64,000 nucleotides of DNA from Flavipsychrobacter sp. (GTDB lineage Bacteria; Bacteroidota; Bacteroidia; Chitinophagales; Chitinophagaceae): contig JAEUVZ010000033.1 in the NCBI GenBank assembly GCA_016786665.1, positions 1 through 64,000 of the forward strand, given 5' to 3'. A program made the position numbers and the translations under genes. This document shows, in pieces, positions 25,672 through 34,635 of this stretch (position 1 is the stretch's first letter; every line of letters begins with the position of its first letter). The notes beneath the pieces are model-generated. The model was given only the letters and a program-made list of their open reading frames with translations. It did no database searches and had not been told where the DNA came from.

Positions 25672-26523
25672 ATGCTACTATTGAAGCCTGCTGTTAAAAT
25701 AACACTCATTTATCTTGTTTGCGGCTTGCTGTGGATATTGCTGAGCGATAGGTTGCTGGCGGCCGTTTGCGGGGGTAATGAACAGTTGCTGGTACAGGCG
25801 CAGACCTATAAAGGTTTTTTCTTTGTGGGCTTTACTTCTTTGTTGCTGTTCTTCCTGGTGAAGCGTTTTTACCGGGAAATAGCCGGGGAAGTTGTTAAGC
25901 TGGAAGCCACCAATAAAGCGCTGGAGGAGTCGGAGCAGCGATACATAGACCTTTTTCGTCTCAGCCCTTTGCCCCTCTGGGTGTACGATGAGGAAACACT
26001 TCGCTTCCTGGCGGTGAATGATGCCGCCCTCAGCCACTACGGATATACCCGCGACGAATTTGCAGCTATGACCATCATGGACATTCGCCCGGAAGAAGAA
26101 AGGGAAAGGGTACAGGCGCTGGTAAATGAAAGCGTCGCCCAGGGTAGTTTCGTGTTTCGTGGAGTGTTTACACACCGCGCTAAAAACGGAGGGTTAATGA
26201 CTGTAGAGATAAGGAGCAACGCCCTGCAATACAAAGGCAGAAAGGCGAGGCTGATACTGGTGAATGATATTACAGAACGTGCCAACTACATTTCGGCCAT
26301 AGAACAGCGCAATAAAAAGCTGGAGGATATTACCTGGATGCAATCGCATGTGGTGCGGGCGCCGCTGGCCACACTCATGGGCTTCGCCCACCTGCTGGAA
26401 GACCTGGAAGTTTCCGAGGAAGAAAAAAACGCCATCAACCGTAATATCCTTCAGTCTGCCCGGGAACTGGATGGCGTTATCCGGGAGATAACCCGCAAAG
26501 CCGAAGAGGTAGACGGACGGTAA
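25672..26523 (+). CDS. Membrane PAS protein with histidine-kinase dimerisation domain but no ATPase domain
   Basis: Two TM helices (about 8-30 and 44-62) are followed by a short coiled coil. A PAS domain follows (about 90-205; SPLPLWVYDEETLRFLAVNDAA, with conserved NDITER at its end). The last 70 residues resemble a HisKA domain with H-box-like SHVVRAPLATLMGFAHLL. The protein stops there at 283 aa, and no HATPase_c domain follows. The gene is complete with a normal stop. Related short PAS-HisKA proteins occur in Chitinophagaceae as far as I recall. It may be phosphorylated by, or dimerise with, another kinase. It is isolated, with a terminator upstream. Confidence 0.8.
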   Translation: MLLLKPAVKITLIYLVCGLLWILLSDRLLAAVCGGNEQLLVQAQTYKGFFFVGFTSLLLFFLVKRFYREIAGEVVKLEATNKALEESEQRYIDLFRLSPLPLWVYDEETLRFLAVNDAALSHYGYTRDEFAAMTIMDIRPEEERERVQALVNESVAQGSFVFRGVFTHRAKNGGLMTVEIRSNALQYKGRKARLILVNDITERANYISAIEQRNKKLEDITWMQSHVVRAPLATLMGFAHLLEDLEVSEEEKNAINRNILQSARELDGVIREITRKAEEVDGR

Positions 26524-26579
26524 CGCAATAGAACGGTACCACCAGGAGCCGCTTGGGGTGCCGGCAACTTGCAGCAACG

Positions 26580-27194
26580 CTAATCCTCCTTCACTACTTC
26601 CAGCAATTCACTCTCAAAAATAGATGCCGGTGAGATAACTGTCTCGTCTAGTGGTATGTCGTTGCCGTAGCGTTCCTGTACCTTCTTTTGAACGACAGGG
26701 TGGCTCAGGTCAAACTCTCTGAGCTTTTGCAGTTTGCCCACTTCTATACCCGCAGCCCGCTTGTAGGCCTTCCAAACCAGCTCCGAGCAATACATATCGT
26801 TATCCGACCAACCGAAATAGATGTCGTAGTCCTTGTCCAGGTGCGACTTTGTTTCGTCCTTCATCTTTTCCAGAACAGCCGGAGTGAGTACGCTCCTGTT
26901 TTTCAGGCGCTTGATTACATAGTGGTCATCATCGCCGCGTGCTATCCAGTCTTTTAGCAACGTTTTCTTTACTGGTTGAATCGCTTCATATACATAGAAG
27001 TTATCGCCGTCTTTGTAGATAATACCGCAATGCGAGTATTGGGATTTAGTGGCTAACTGTATGGCATAGCTCTGTCCACTCTTCGAGCTCTGGAAGATGA
27101 TGTCACCCTCTTTGAGCTTGTCCGTATCCGGGCCACAGCCTGCTGATAGATAAGTTGCGAGGAAGAGTATAAAGAGGATAGTGGTGTTTTTCAT
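26580..27194 (-). CDS. YiiX/YebB-like NlpC/P60-type lipoprotein
   Basis: The lipoprotein signal ends in LSAGC (Cys20). The mature part is a permuted papain-like domain. KEGDIIFQ opens the domain, the catalytic-type His55 lies in QYSHCGII, and the nucleophile Cys136 in MYCSELVWKAY. YiiX proteins are predicted to cut amide or ester bonds in the cell wall or lipids; the substrate is unknown. Start 27194 gives a proper signal sequence. The longer frame begins within the gap before the radical SAM gene. Confidence 0.85.
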   Translation of the reverse strand: MKNTTILFILFLATYLSAGCGPDTDKLKEGDIIFQSSKSGQSYAIQLATKSQYSHCGIIYKDGDNFYVYEAIQPVKKTLLKDWIARGDDDHYVIKRLKNRSVLTPAVLEKMKDETKSHLDKDYDIYFGWSDNDMYCSELVWKAYKRAAGIEVGKLQKLREFDLSHPVVQKKVQERYGNDIPLDETVISPASIFESELLEVVKED

Positions 27195-27234
27195 ACTGCA
27201 GTATTTATTTATTAACGGATGCGGGCAAGTATTA

Positions 27235-29430
27235 TTACAGCACCAGCAACCCTGCTTTATACAATCCATTCACGGGCTTGTTGTCCCAGAAGAGCTCAAA
27301 GTCTTCGAGGCCGGCGGCTTCGTAGTGGGCTTGTACTTCCTGCATTGTGTAGGTCTTTATGTTTTCTACCGACAGCAGCGCCAATATGGCTGCCAGCCAT
27401 TCACCGGGTGCTTTGTCCACTTTTATGTTCACTGTTTCCCTGCGCGTGTGGAAGGTGAGGGAAGCGACTTCCCAGGTGTTGCCTTTCTTCGATTTGGTAG
27501 TTATTTCCAACGCGGGCAGTTTGCCCAGGTACACCACTTTAGAGGTTGGTTTGGCGCTGTTGTATTCTTCCTGTGTCAGTACATTGGCTATATAGTCGGG
27601 CGCTACTGAGGGTTTAGGTGTTTTAAAGTCAAACCATTTGTGGAGGGGTTCATCCAGCATGGCGCCATGCATATAGTTCAAAAGTGATTTTTTCAATCCG
27701 TAGCTGAAGGCGTCATGATCGGTACCGGTTTCGTCAATATGCACTATGTCGTTGTTGGCAAAAGTTCCGACGCGCTCGCTCTCTTTCTTCACTCCGAACC
27801 TTGAAGGCTCCAGCCCTACGGGACTATGCGCCGTCATCGCGAACTGGTGCCAGAATGCCGACTGCAGCACGCCTGCTTTAAACATCTGCCGCACCATTTC
27901 CAGGGAGTCTATGGTTTCCTGGGCTGTCTGTGTCGGGAAGCCGTACATCAGGTAGGCATGCACCATTATGCCCGCTTCGGTAAAGTGCTGGTTCACCTTT
28001 GCCACCTGCGCTACGGTGATGCCTTTCTGTATCAGCTCCAGCAGCCGGTCAGAAGCCACCTCCAGCCCGCCGGAAACTGCTATGCAGCCAGAAGCCTTCA
28101 GCAGCATACAGAGGTCGCGGGTAAAGCTTTTTTCAAAGCGTACATTGGTCCACCAGGTTACGGTCAGTTTCCTTTTTATGATTTCGATGGCCAGCGCGCG
28201 CATCAGCGCGGGTGGCGCAGCTTCATCTACAAAGTGGAATCCGTTTTGCCCCGTCTGCGTTATTATCTGTTCCATCCGGTCGCAAAGCAGTTGCGCCGTT
28301 ATGGGCTCATATATTTTTATGTAGTCCAGCGATATATCGCAGAAGGTACATTTGCCCCAGTAGCATCCATGCGCCATGGTAAGCTTGTTCCAGCGGCCAT
28401 CACTCCACAGGCTGTGCATGGGGTTCACTATCTCTATGGCCGAGATATATTTGTCCAGCAGAAAGTCGCTGTAGTCAGGCGTGCCCACCTGGCCCTGCTT
28501 ATAATCGCTGCATTGCTGGTTGTTAATGTAAGCCACTTGTCCCTCCCGCAGCATAAAGGTTCGCTTCAGTGCGTCTTCGGTTATCTCACCCTGCACCAGT
28601 TTTACCAACTGCTCTACCGGCGCTTCGCCATCATCAAGAGTAATGAAATCAAAAAATTCAAACACCCGCGCGTCCGATAGCGAGCGCAGCTCCGTATTGG
28701 GGAAGCCTCCGCCCATTACTACTGTTACGCCCGGTTGGTTTTTCCGTATCCATTGCGCGCACCGGAACGCCGCAAACAGGTTTCCCGGGAACGGCACCGA
28801 AATGGCTACCAGCTTTGGCTGCACTTCGCTCATTTTTTTTGAGAGGATATTCAGCAGCAGGCGGTCTATGTAGGTGTTTTCTTTTTGCAGTTCGCTATAC
28901 AATTCATCAAAGCTGTTGGCCGAGCGCCCCAGCCGCTCTGCATACCGGCTGAAACCAAAATGAGGGTCCACGCACTCCACTATCAGGTCGCTCAGGTCTT
29001 CCAGGTACATGGTAGCCAGGTGCTTTGCTTTGTCCTGCATACCCATGCTGCCGAATGCCCAGTTCAGGTCATCCAGTTGGGCGAACCGGCTCGCCTCCGG
29101 CAAATAGTTTCGTTTGCAGATAAGATGTGCCAGGGTGGGGTCGTGCCCCTGCAGGAACGAGACCGTAGCATCTATGGTTTGTATATAGTCCTCTTTTAGG
29201 GTCAGGATGCGCCGGGCGTTATCGCTCCATTCGCCGGCAATGGTTATCTGCGCGAACAGTTCCTGCAATCCCTCTTTGCAAAACAGGGCAAGGGTTACCT
29301 CTATGCCCAGGTCCGCCTGGTACGATGCTATGCCCCGTGTATTCAGGAAGCCCTTCAGGTACGCCGTAGCGGGATAAGGGGTATTGAGCTGGGTGAACGG
29401 AGGTGTAAGTAAAAATACCGGCGCAGACAT
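27235..29430 (-). CDS. B12-binding domain radical SAM protein
   Basis: This 731-residue protein has an N-terminal region with the B12-domain pattern (PPFTQLNTPYPATAYLKGFL, then VAISVPFPGN and VVMGGGFPNTE) and a central radical SAM domain. The cluster ligands are Cys356, Cys361 and Cys364 in GCYWGKCTFC, a CX4CX2C spacing. The usual radical SAM spacing is CX3CX2C. Later motifs (GLEVASDRLLELIQKG) fit the family. It probably methylates or rearranges an unactivated carbon using cobalamin and S-adenosylmethionine; the substrate is unknown and no peptide precursor or other cluster is nearby. The start at 29430 follows the short MSAPVFLLTPP opening of related proteins. Confidence 0.88.
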   Translation of the reverse strand: MSAPVFLLTPPFTQLNTPYPATAYLKGFLNTRGIASYQADLGIEVTLALFCKEGLQELFAQITIAGEWSDNARRILTLKEDYIQTIDATVSFLQGHDPTLAHLICKRNYLPEASRFAQLDDLNWAFGSMGMQDKAKHLATMYLEDLSDLIVECVDPHFGFSRYAERLGRSANSFDELYSELQKENTYIDRLLLNILSKKMSEVQPKLVAISVPFPGNLFAAFRCAQWIRKNQPGVTVVMGGGFPNTELRSLSDARVFEFFDFITLDDGEAPVEQLVKLVQGEITEDALKRTFMLREGQVAYINNQQCSDYKQGQVGTPDYSDFLLDKYISAIEIVNPMHSLWSDGRWNKLTMAHGCYWGKCTFCDISLDYIKIYEPITAQLLCDRMEQIITQTGQNGFHFVDEAAPPALMRALAIEIIKRKLTVTWWTNVRFEKSFTRDLCMLLKASGCIAVSGGLEVASDRLLELIQKGITVAQVAKVNQHFTEAGIMVHAYLMYGFPTQTAQETIDSLEMVRQMFKAGVLQSAFWHQFAMTAHSPVGLEPSRFGVKKESERVGTFANNDIVHIDETGTDHDAFSYGLKKSLLNYMHGAMLDEPLHKWFDFKTPKPSVAPDYIANVLTQEEYNSAKPTSKVVYLGKLPALEITTKSKKGNTWEVASLTFHTRRETVNIKVDKAPGEWLAAILALLSVENIKTYTMQEVQAHYEAAGLEDFELFWDNKPVNGLYKAGLLVL

Positions 29431-29535
29431 ACGGCGAAGGTACGGAAAAGCCCTTCTAGTTTGCTGCACCAGGCACGGTTACGGGAAGCGCTTGAGGGGG
29501 CTTTCCGGTGGTATATCCTTAAACATTTTCCCTAC

Positions 29536-29543
29536 TATCTTTG
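29536..29543 (+). promoter_or_regulatory. Bacteroidota -7 element (TATCTTTG)
   Basis: A perfect TAnnTTTG element 19 bp upstream of ATG 29563, which supports that start over longer in-frame options. Confidence 0.55.
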
Positions 29544-29562
29544 TTTCTGTAATAAATGTTGC

Positions 29563-30756
29563 ATGGCTATTCTTTACCCCTTTTCCACCATTACCCGGTA
29601 TTGCCTGTTTTTGCTTCTCTTCGCAGGGGCGACTCGCGTAATTGCCCAGCCTTACCAGAACGGGCATATCAGCGTTACGTTCACAGACAGCGCCAGGAGC
29701 AATCGCTCCGTGCCTGTTGAACTATATTATCCTGCCGACGTGGCCGGTGATAATGTACCTTTCGCCGCCGGGTTAAGCAGTGCGCCGGTTATCGCCTTCG
29801 GCCATGGCTTTGTAATGACCTATGACGCGTACTTCAATGTGCGCGATGCCGTGGTGTCGCAAGGGTATATCATTGCATTCCCCACTACGGAGGGCTCACT
29901 GTCGCCCAGTCACCAGGAGTTTGGTGTCGACCTGGCTTTTGTGCTCCAGCGGATACAGGCTTTGGGTGGCACTACGGGTTCCGTGTTGTTCGGTAAGGTA
30001 GATACCTTCCATTGCGTAATGGGGCACAGCATGGGTGGCGGAGCGGCGTTCCTGGCGGCGGCCGCTGACCCGGGCATAAAGGCTATTGCCACACTGGCGC
30101 CTGCCGAAACAAGCCCCTCTGCCATTGCCGCCGCGTCGGGCATTACGGCGCCTGCGCTGGTATTTGCCGGTGCCAATGATTGCGTTACTCCTCCCGCCGA
30201 CCACCAGTTGCCGATGTACAATGCCCTGGTCAGCAGTTGTAAAAAGTACATATCCATTACCGGTGGCAGCCATTGCCAGATGGCGGAAAGCAGCTTTACC
30301 TGCAGTATAGGGGAGTCTTCCTGCACGCCGCAGCCCGCCATAACACGCCCTCAGCAGCATGCGGTAATAGATGCGTACCTCGTTCCCTGGCTGGACCACC
30401 AACTAAAGTCTTCCTGTGTGCAGGGCGCCCTATTTGATAGTGCGCTGGCCGCCGACCCGGCTATTACCTACCTGGGTAATTGTGTGTTGTGCCCTTCGCT
30501 GTCGCTGGCGGAACAGCCTGTTGCCGATGCGGCAGTGGCCTATCCTAATCCTTGCGGAGCATACCTGCAGCTAAAGCTGCCGTATAGCGGGCCTGCTCAG
30601 ATACGTATATGCAGCATTGATGGTCGGGAAGTAGCCGCACAAACATTTGCCGGCGGGCAGCCTATAGCCGTTTCACAACTGGCGCCCGGCGTGTATTTTT
30701 ACGAAGTCGGCGCCCCGGCTATGGCGGTATTCCGTGGCAGTTTTGTCAAGAGATAG
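29563..30756 (+). CDS. Alpha/beta hydrolase (poly(ethylene terephthalate)/chlorophyllase-like fold) with T9SS sorting domain
   Basis: A long signal peptide (to VIAQ) is followed by an alpha/beta hydrolase. The oxyanion region is IAFGHGFVM, the nucleophile Ser156 lies in GHSMGGG, the acid in FAGANDCVTPP, and the catalytic-type His in GGSHCQM. Three or four cysteine pairs suggest disulfides. The C-terminal 75 residues are a T9SS type A domain (AYPNPCGAYL, SIDGREV, LAPGVYFYEV). The enzyme should be secreted and act on an ester or lipid outside the cell; the substrate is unknown. The gene is monocistronic. Confidence 0.85.
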   Translation: MAILYPFSTITRYCLFLLLFAGATRVIAQPYQNGHISVTFTDSARSNRSVPVELYYPADVAGDNVPFAAGLSSAPVIAFGHGFVMTYDAYFNVRDAVVSQGYIIAFPTTEGSLSPSHQEFGVDLAFVLQRIQALGGTTGSVLFGKVDTFHCVMGHSMGGGAAFLAAAADPGIKAIATLAPAETSPSAIAAASGITAPALVFAGANDCVTPPADHQLPMYNALVSSCKKYISITGGSHCQMAESSFTCSIGESSCTPQPAITRPQQHAVIDAYLVPWLDHQLKSSCVQGALFDSALAADPAITYLGNCVLCPSLSLAEQPVADAAVAYPNPCGAYLQLKLPYSGPAQIRICSIDGREVAAQTFAGGQPIAVSQLAPGVYFYEVGAPAMAVFRGSFVKR

Positions 30757-30986
30757 CGCACTCGCATTTGCTGGTTTTCTCTGCATTTTTCCAGTTGCTA
30801 CCGATAGTATCGTCTATCCTTTACCGGATTATCAGGGCTGCACTGCTTGCTAGTGCTCTAACAGCAATTTCCGGGTTACGCCCATCCCCATTTTTCTCCC
30901 GTTCACCGACAATATCCGCGATTTTACCTGTTTCTATTATGTATATCCGGGAAAAACGAGCTATTTTGTATGAAACACACGAAAAA

Positions 30987-31325
30987 ATGGATTCACAAAA
31001 AGTAGACATGTACCTCATGTCGCATGCAAAGTATTTCGAAAGCCACCAGATTGGCTTGGTACGCGACATGATGTTAAGAGCTGATGACAGCAAACTGTTG
31101 AACGTACAAACCGTAAGCCTAAAGGATCCCACTACAATTCTTATCGTTTCCATCCTGGCGGGTGGATTAGGTATAGATAGGTTCATGCTGGGCGACACAG
31201 GCATGGGTATAGGAAAGCTCCTTACCTGTGGAGGGCTCGGTATCTGGACTATCGTTGACTGGTTTATGGTAATGCCGCGCGCCCGCGAGCTGAATTTCCA
31301 GAACATCAGCCGGGCATTAATGTAA
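30987..31325 (+). CDS. TM2 domain-containing protein
   Basis: The 112 residues have a short N-terminal helical part (SQKVDMYLMSHAKYF) and then a TM2 domain. The first hydrophobic segment is ILIVSILAGGLGIDRFMLGDTGMG (in two parts), with the signature G-x-D-R-F and the second segment GLGIWTIVDWFMV. TM2 proteins are small membrane proteins of unknown role. The start at 30987 excludes an unrelated, low-quality upstream extension. It opens a run of four closely packed genes with DUF2752, DUF4870 and M48. Confidence 0.85.
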   Translation: MDSQKVDMYLMSHAKYFESHQIGLVRDMMLRADDSKLLNVQTVSLKDPTTILIVSILAGGLGIDRFMLGDTGMGIGKLLTCGGLGIWTIVDWFMVMPRARELNFQNISRALM

Positions 31326-31328
31326 CCC

Positions 31329-31748
31329 ATGATATTAAAAACCGACAAAGCAGCAAATTTCTACCTTACCGCCGGCCTGTTTCTTACTACAGGCTGGCTT
31401 TGGTTTTTATGGTCTGCTTACAGGGGTTTTGGTGGCGGCGGCAGCTTTTGCCTGTTTCGCAACGTTACCGGGCATCCTTGTCCCGCATGCGGAAGCACCC
31501 GGTCGGTACAGATGATTTTCTCCGGTAGCTGGGCCGGGGCGTTTATGCTTAATCCTCTTGGCTATGTGGTGATGGCGGGCATGCTCGTGCTGCCTGCCTG
31601 GCTGCTGACCGACCTACTCACCCGTCGAACCTCAGCCCACAGAGCTTTCCTTGCTTTCGACAGGAAGGTGAAACAACGGCCCCTCATTCTTGTACTTATT
31701 TTATTACCTGTAATCTTGAATTGGATATGGAACCTTCTAAAGATGTAA
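31329..31748 (+). CDS. DUF2752 membrane protein
   Basis: This is a membrane protein of 139 residues with three TM helices. The family signature CPACGSTR lies between the first and second helices. DUF2752 has no known activity; the two cysteines may bind metal or be redox-active. It starts 3 bp after the TM2 stop and overlaps the next gene by 22 nt. Confidence 0.88.
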   Translation: MILKTDKAANFYLTAGLFLTTGWLWFLWSAYRGFGGGGSFCLFRNVTGHPCPACGSTRSVQMIFSGSWAGAFMLNPLGYVVMAGMLVLPAWLLTDLLTRRTSAHRAFLAFDRKVKQRPLILVLILLPVILNWIWNLLKM

Positions 31749-32200
31749 CGCCTGCATTTATTGATATATCGGAGTACCGCCCCAACGAGTCGGAAATGGA
31801 AAAGGCTTCCAATAGCTATCTCATGTCGGTAGTGGCGCTGATGGTAGGTGCGCCGCTCCCCATTATCAACATGCTGGCTACATTGTTTTTCTACCTGGGC
31901 AACCGCCGCGCCACACCCTATGTAAGGTGGCATTGTATGCAGGCCCTGCTCTCGCAGGCCACTATCTTTATTATGAATGCGGTCGCCTTCGGGTGGACGA
32001 TGCGTATCGTGTTTGGCGGCCTGGTGCTCAGTGATAGTTACATTGGCTATATCATTACCGCGTTAGTATTCAACATAGTGGAGTTTGCCATTACAGTGAA
32101 TGCCGCCATACAGGTGCGCAAGGGCAGGCATGTGGAGTGGCCGCTATGGGGCACCCTTACCAACGAGATTTATGGCAACCAATTACCTGTAAACAAATAA
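31727..32200 (+). CDS. DUF4870-like membrane protein
   Basis: The 157 residues have an acidic N-terminus and about three TM segments. The sequence PLPIINMLATLFFYLGNRRATPYVRWHCMQALLSQ (read in parts) carries the YVRxHxxQAL motif of DUF4870/Tic20-like proteins. ATG 31727 inside the end of the DUF2752 gene is preferred to TTG 31721. The function is unknown. It is translationally coupled in the four-gene unit before the M48 peptidase. Confidence 0.78.
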   Translation: MEPSKDVTPAFIDISEYRPNESEMEKASNSYLMSVVALMVGAPLPIINMLATLFFYLGNRRATPYVRWHCMQALLSQATIFIMNAVAFGWTMRIVFGGLVLSDSYIGYIITALVFNIVEFAITVNAAIQVRKGRHVEWPLWGTLTNEIYGNQLPVNK

Positions 32201-32203
32201 GCA

Positions 32204-32992
32204 ATGGGAAAGTCACTGGTGCACCTGGTTGTTTTTGTAGCGTTGTTCTTTGGCCTATGGTATGTACTGAAAGGCGTATCGTGGATGAAGACCTTCAGGA
32301 TACAGGAGTTTACGGAAGAAAAGCAGGAACAGGTAGCGGAACTGCTGCTGAAGCTGCACCGCGCTAACAAAGGAGAGGTGGATAAGCCGGAAGTAGTGGA
32401 CCACATTAACCGGATAAAAGAAGTGCTGTGCCGGGAAAACGGGCTGGACGCCCAAAAGATACAGATGCACGTATTTGAAGACGATGTGGTGAATGCTTTC
32501 GCCTTACCCGGTGGCCATATAGTAGTTAACACCGCGCTTATCAAGTCGTGCGACAGCGCTGATATGCTGGCCGGGGTTATTGCACACGAGCTGGCCCATG
32601 TACAGTTGGCTCACGTTTCCCGCAAGCTATCGCGGGAAATAGGAATGAGCACTATACTGATGATGTCGGGCGGGGGAGAACATCTCGGCACGCTTAAGGA
32701 GGTGTTGAGTACGCTCTCCTCGCGCAGCTTTGACCGCGATATGGAACGCGAGGCCGATAAGCAGGCGATAAAGTACATGCAGAAAGCCGGGGGTGACCCG
32801 CGACAGTTGGCCTGGTTCCTGGAAGAGCTGAGTAAGGAACAGGAAGGAATGCCCGAAGCCCTGCAATGGCTCAGTACCCATCCCGGCGGTAAAGAGCGGG
32901 TGGACTACATACTGAAAGACACTCCCAAAACCACGTCAACAAAAGGAATCCTGGCACAGGAAGAGTGGTTAGCACTGAAAAGTGCGGTGTAG
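32204..32992 (+). CDS. M48 family metallopeptidase
   Basis: An N-terminal TM helix is followed by a zinc peptidase domain of the M48 (HtpX/BepA/Oma1) type. The zinc motif is HELAH (128-132) and the third ligand lies in DMEREADKQAI. The FALPGGHIVVNTAL strand is typical of the family. It probably acts in envelope quality control, facing the periplasm, with 262 aa. It ends the TM2-DUF2752-DUF4870-M48 unit, 3 bp after the previous stop. Confidence 0.92.
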   Translation: MGKSLVHLVVFVALFFGLWYVLKGVSWMKTFRIQEFTEEKQEQVAELLLKLHRANKGEVDKPEVVDHINRIKEVLCRENGLDAQKIQMHVFEDDVVNAFALPGGHIVVNTALIKSCDSADMLAGVIAHELAHVQLAHVSRKLSREIGMSTILMMSGGGEHLGTLKEVLSTLSSRSFDRDMEREADKQAIKYMQKAGGDPRQLAWFLEELSKEQEGMPEALQWLSTHPGGKERVDYILKDTPKTTSTKGILAQEEWLALKSAV

Positions 32993-33084
32993 GATATCTG
33001 ATGACTTTTGTAGCTAGTATCAGATGGTGTTCACTGCGTGAAAGTAGTATTGTTAATGTCAGCGCAAACTTGCATATTTACAAT

Positions 33085-33987
33085 ATGAATCGAGCCTATA
33101 AAACCTCCATAATTATTGCTCTGTCGCTGTTTGTAAACATTTCTTCCGCTCAGAAGATAAAGTATACTGACCCCACTAATTTCTGGGAAGTAACATTTGA
33201 TATGGCTGGTGATGTTTCCGGCCCTACTCCTACTTACCTCTCGTATACAGGCGACACAGTTTATAGTGGTTATCATTATTATAGAATGCAGGACTATAAT
33301 TCGTTGCCATTCTGGGTTAGAGAAGATACGATTTCCGGGAAAGTGTATTTCTCAGACTCTTTGGTGAACGGTGATAAACTGATGTTGGACTACAACCTAT
33401 CAGTTGGAGATACATTACTATCATTAAGTTACCTGAATATCTCATACCTGGATACATTCATATTGTCTGCTATAGATTCTGTTCTCATTGGTGGAGTACC
33501 ACACCTGGTGCAAACTTTTGATTGTATTTCATTGGGCACACTAATTACTTCATGGACGAAAGTAATTGAAGGTCTTGGCTGCATAGAAGGAGCACGAATG
33601 CCGATTGCCCCGCATGTAAATCCGGGGTTTACAATTACCTGTTTTGAGAATAATGGCGGTCACCCCCTGGTTTCACCTCCTGTCTCTTTTTATTTTGACA
33701 ACTTAACCAGTTGCGATATTACATCTGTAGAAGGCCTCCCTCAACCGCGCAAGTTTTCTAATGTAGTTCCTAATCCCTCTAATCGTTCCGGAGCCATCAT
33801 TTTCAATGAAAACCTCACCGGCGAAATTTCCATCATCAATATCCTGGGTCAACCGGTTGTTAAGAAGCAATTAACTAACGCGAAGGAAATCCGTTTTTCA
33901 GAAATGGAACTGGTCCCTGCACTTTATCATTATCGGATTATCGATACGGAGAAAAACGTGTACGGTAGTAGTTTCGTTTATGAATAG
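33085..33987 (+). CDS. T9SS type A sorting domain protein, unknown function
   Basis: A signal peptide (MNRAYKTSIIIALSLFVNISSAQ) is followed by a beta-rich region of about 200 residues I do not recognise, with repeated aromatic and Ser/Asp strands. The C-terminus is a T9SS type A domain: VPNPSNRSGA, SIINILGQPV, and a final strand pair with LVPALYHYRI. Start 33085 is chosen over the in-frame upstream Met inside the M48 gene. It is secreted or surface-bound, and the gene is isolated. Confidence 0.8.
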   Translation: MNRAYKTSIIIALSLFVNISSAQKIKYTDPTNFWEVTFDMAGDVSGPTPTYLSYTGDTVYSGYHYYRMQDYNSLPFWVREDTISGKVYFSDSLVNGDKLMLDYNLSVGDTLLSLSYLNISYLDTFILSAIDSVLIGGVPHLVQTFDCISLGTLITSWTKVIEGLGCIEGARMPIAPHVNPGFTITCFENNGGHPLVSPPVSFYFDNLTSCDITSVEGLPQPRKFSNVVPNPSNRSGAIIFNENLTGEISIINILGQPVVKKQLTNAKEIRFSEMELVPALYHYRIIDTEKNVYGSSFVYE

Positions 33988-34028
33988 GGCTGTTGTTGGG
34001 CCTTTACTCCTCAAATACAGTATCATAA

Positions 34029-34619
34029 CTACTTCCCCATACACTTCTTTAAATGCCGCGTATATTCTTCAATAAAGGTGTCGCGGAGGCGTTCGTATTC
34101 TTCGGTCGTTTCAAAGTGGCGGTAGCCGGCGCGTAAGTTTTGGAGGTAGAAGTAAACGGCTACGCCATCTCCCGGAAACATTACAAACGTGCCGAGGAAG
34201 CTGCCCTTTTCAATAGATGTCCTGCTGGAGCCGTAAATGGCATATCCGTTAAATTCCAGTTTCTGAAAAGTATGTCCCTCCAACTGTGAAAAATACCGGA
34301 TGTTATCCATTAGTTTCTTTTGGTCTTCTTCATATTGCCCGTCCTCCGAACGCTCTATTTTAAGGTTTACAAAGGGCACATTCTTCGGGTTGTTGTAAAG
34401 CACCCTGTATCCGTCTGAGCGGCTCACCATTACATCGCCCGCTGCGGTAGGTACAGCTCGTTGCCGTTCAAAACCTTCCGGCAGGCGGTCTGTTTTATCT
34501 TTCGTTAGTCCGGTAGCATCATTAAAGGAAAGGTAGCAGTCTGATACCACGCTTTTTTGAGCAAATGAGGGAGCTATGAGGGCAAGGGTCAAGCCCAGGG
34601 TTAGGAAGAGGTTTCTCAT
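34029..34619 (-). CDS. Hypothetical exported protein, 197 aa
   Basis: A signal peptide (MRNLFLTLGLTLALIAPSFAQ) precedes a mixed alpha/beta domain with no family I recognise. Visible features are GFERQRAVPTAAGDVMVSRSDGYRV and a final EEYTRHLKKCMGK helix. It lies downstream of the App1-like gene on the same strand, 16 bp from that stop, so it may share its transcript. Start 34619 is required for the signal peptide. Confidence 0.7.
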   Translation of the reverse strand: MRNLFLTLGLTLALIAPSFAQKSVVSDCYLSFNDATGLTKDKTDRLPEGFERQRAVPTAAGDVMVSRSDGYRVLYNNPKNVPFVNLKIERSEDGQYEEDQKKLMDNIRYFSQLEGHTFQKLEFNGYAIYGSSRTSIEKGSFLGTFVMFPGDGVAVYFYLQNLRAGYRHFETTEEYERLRDTFIEEYTRHLKKCMGK

Positions 34620-34635
34620 TACATGAAGATACACG

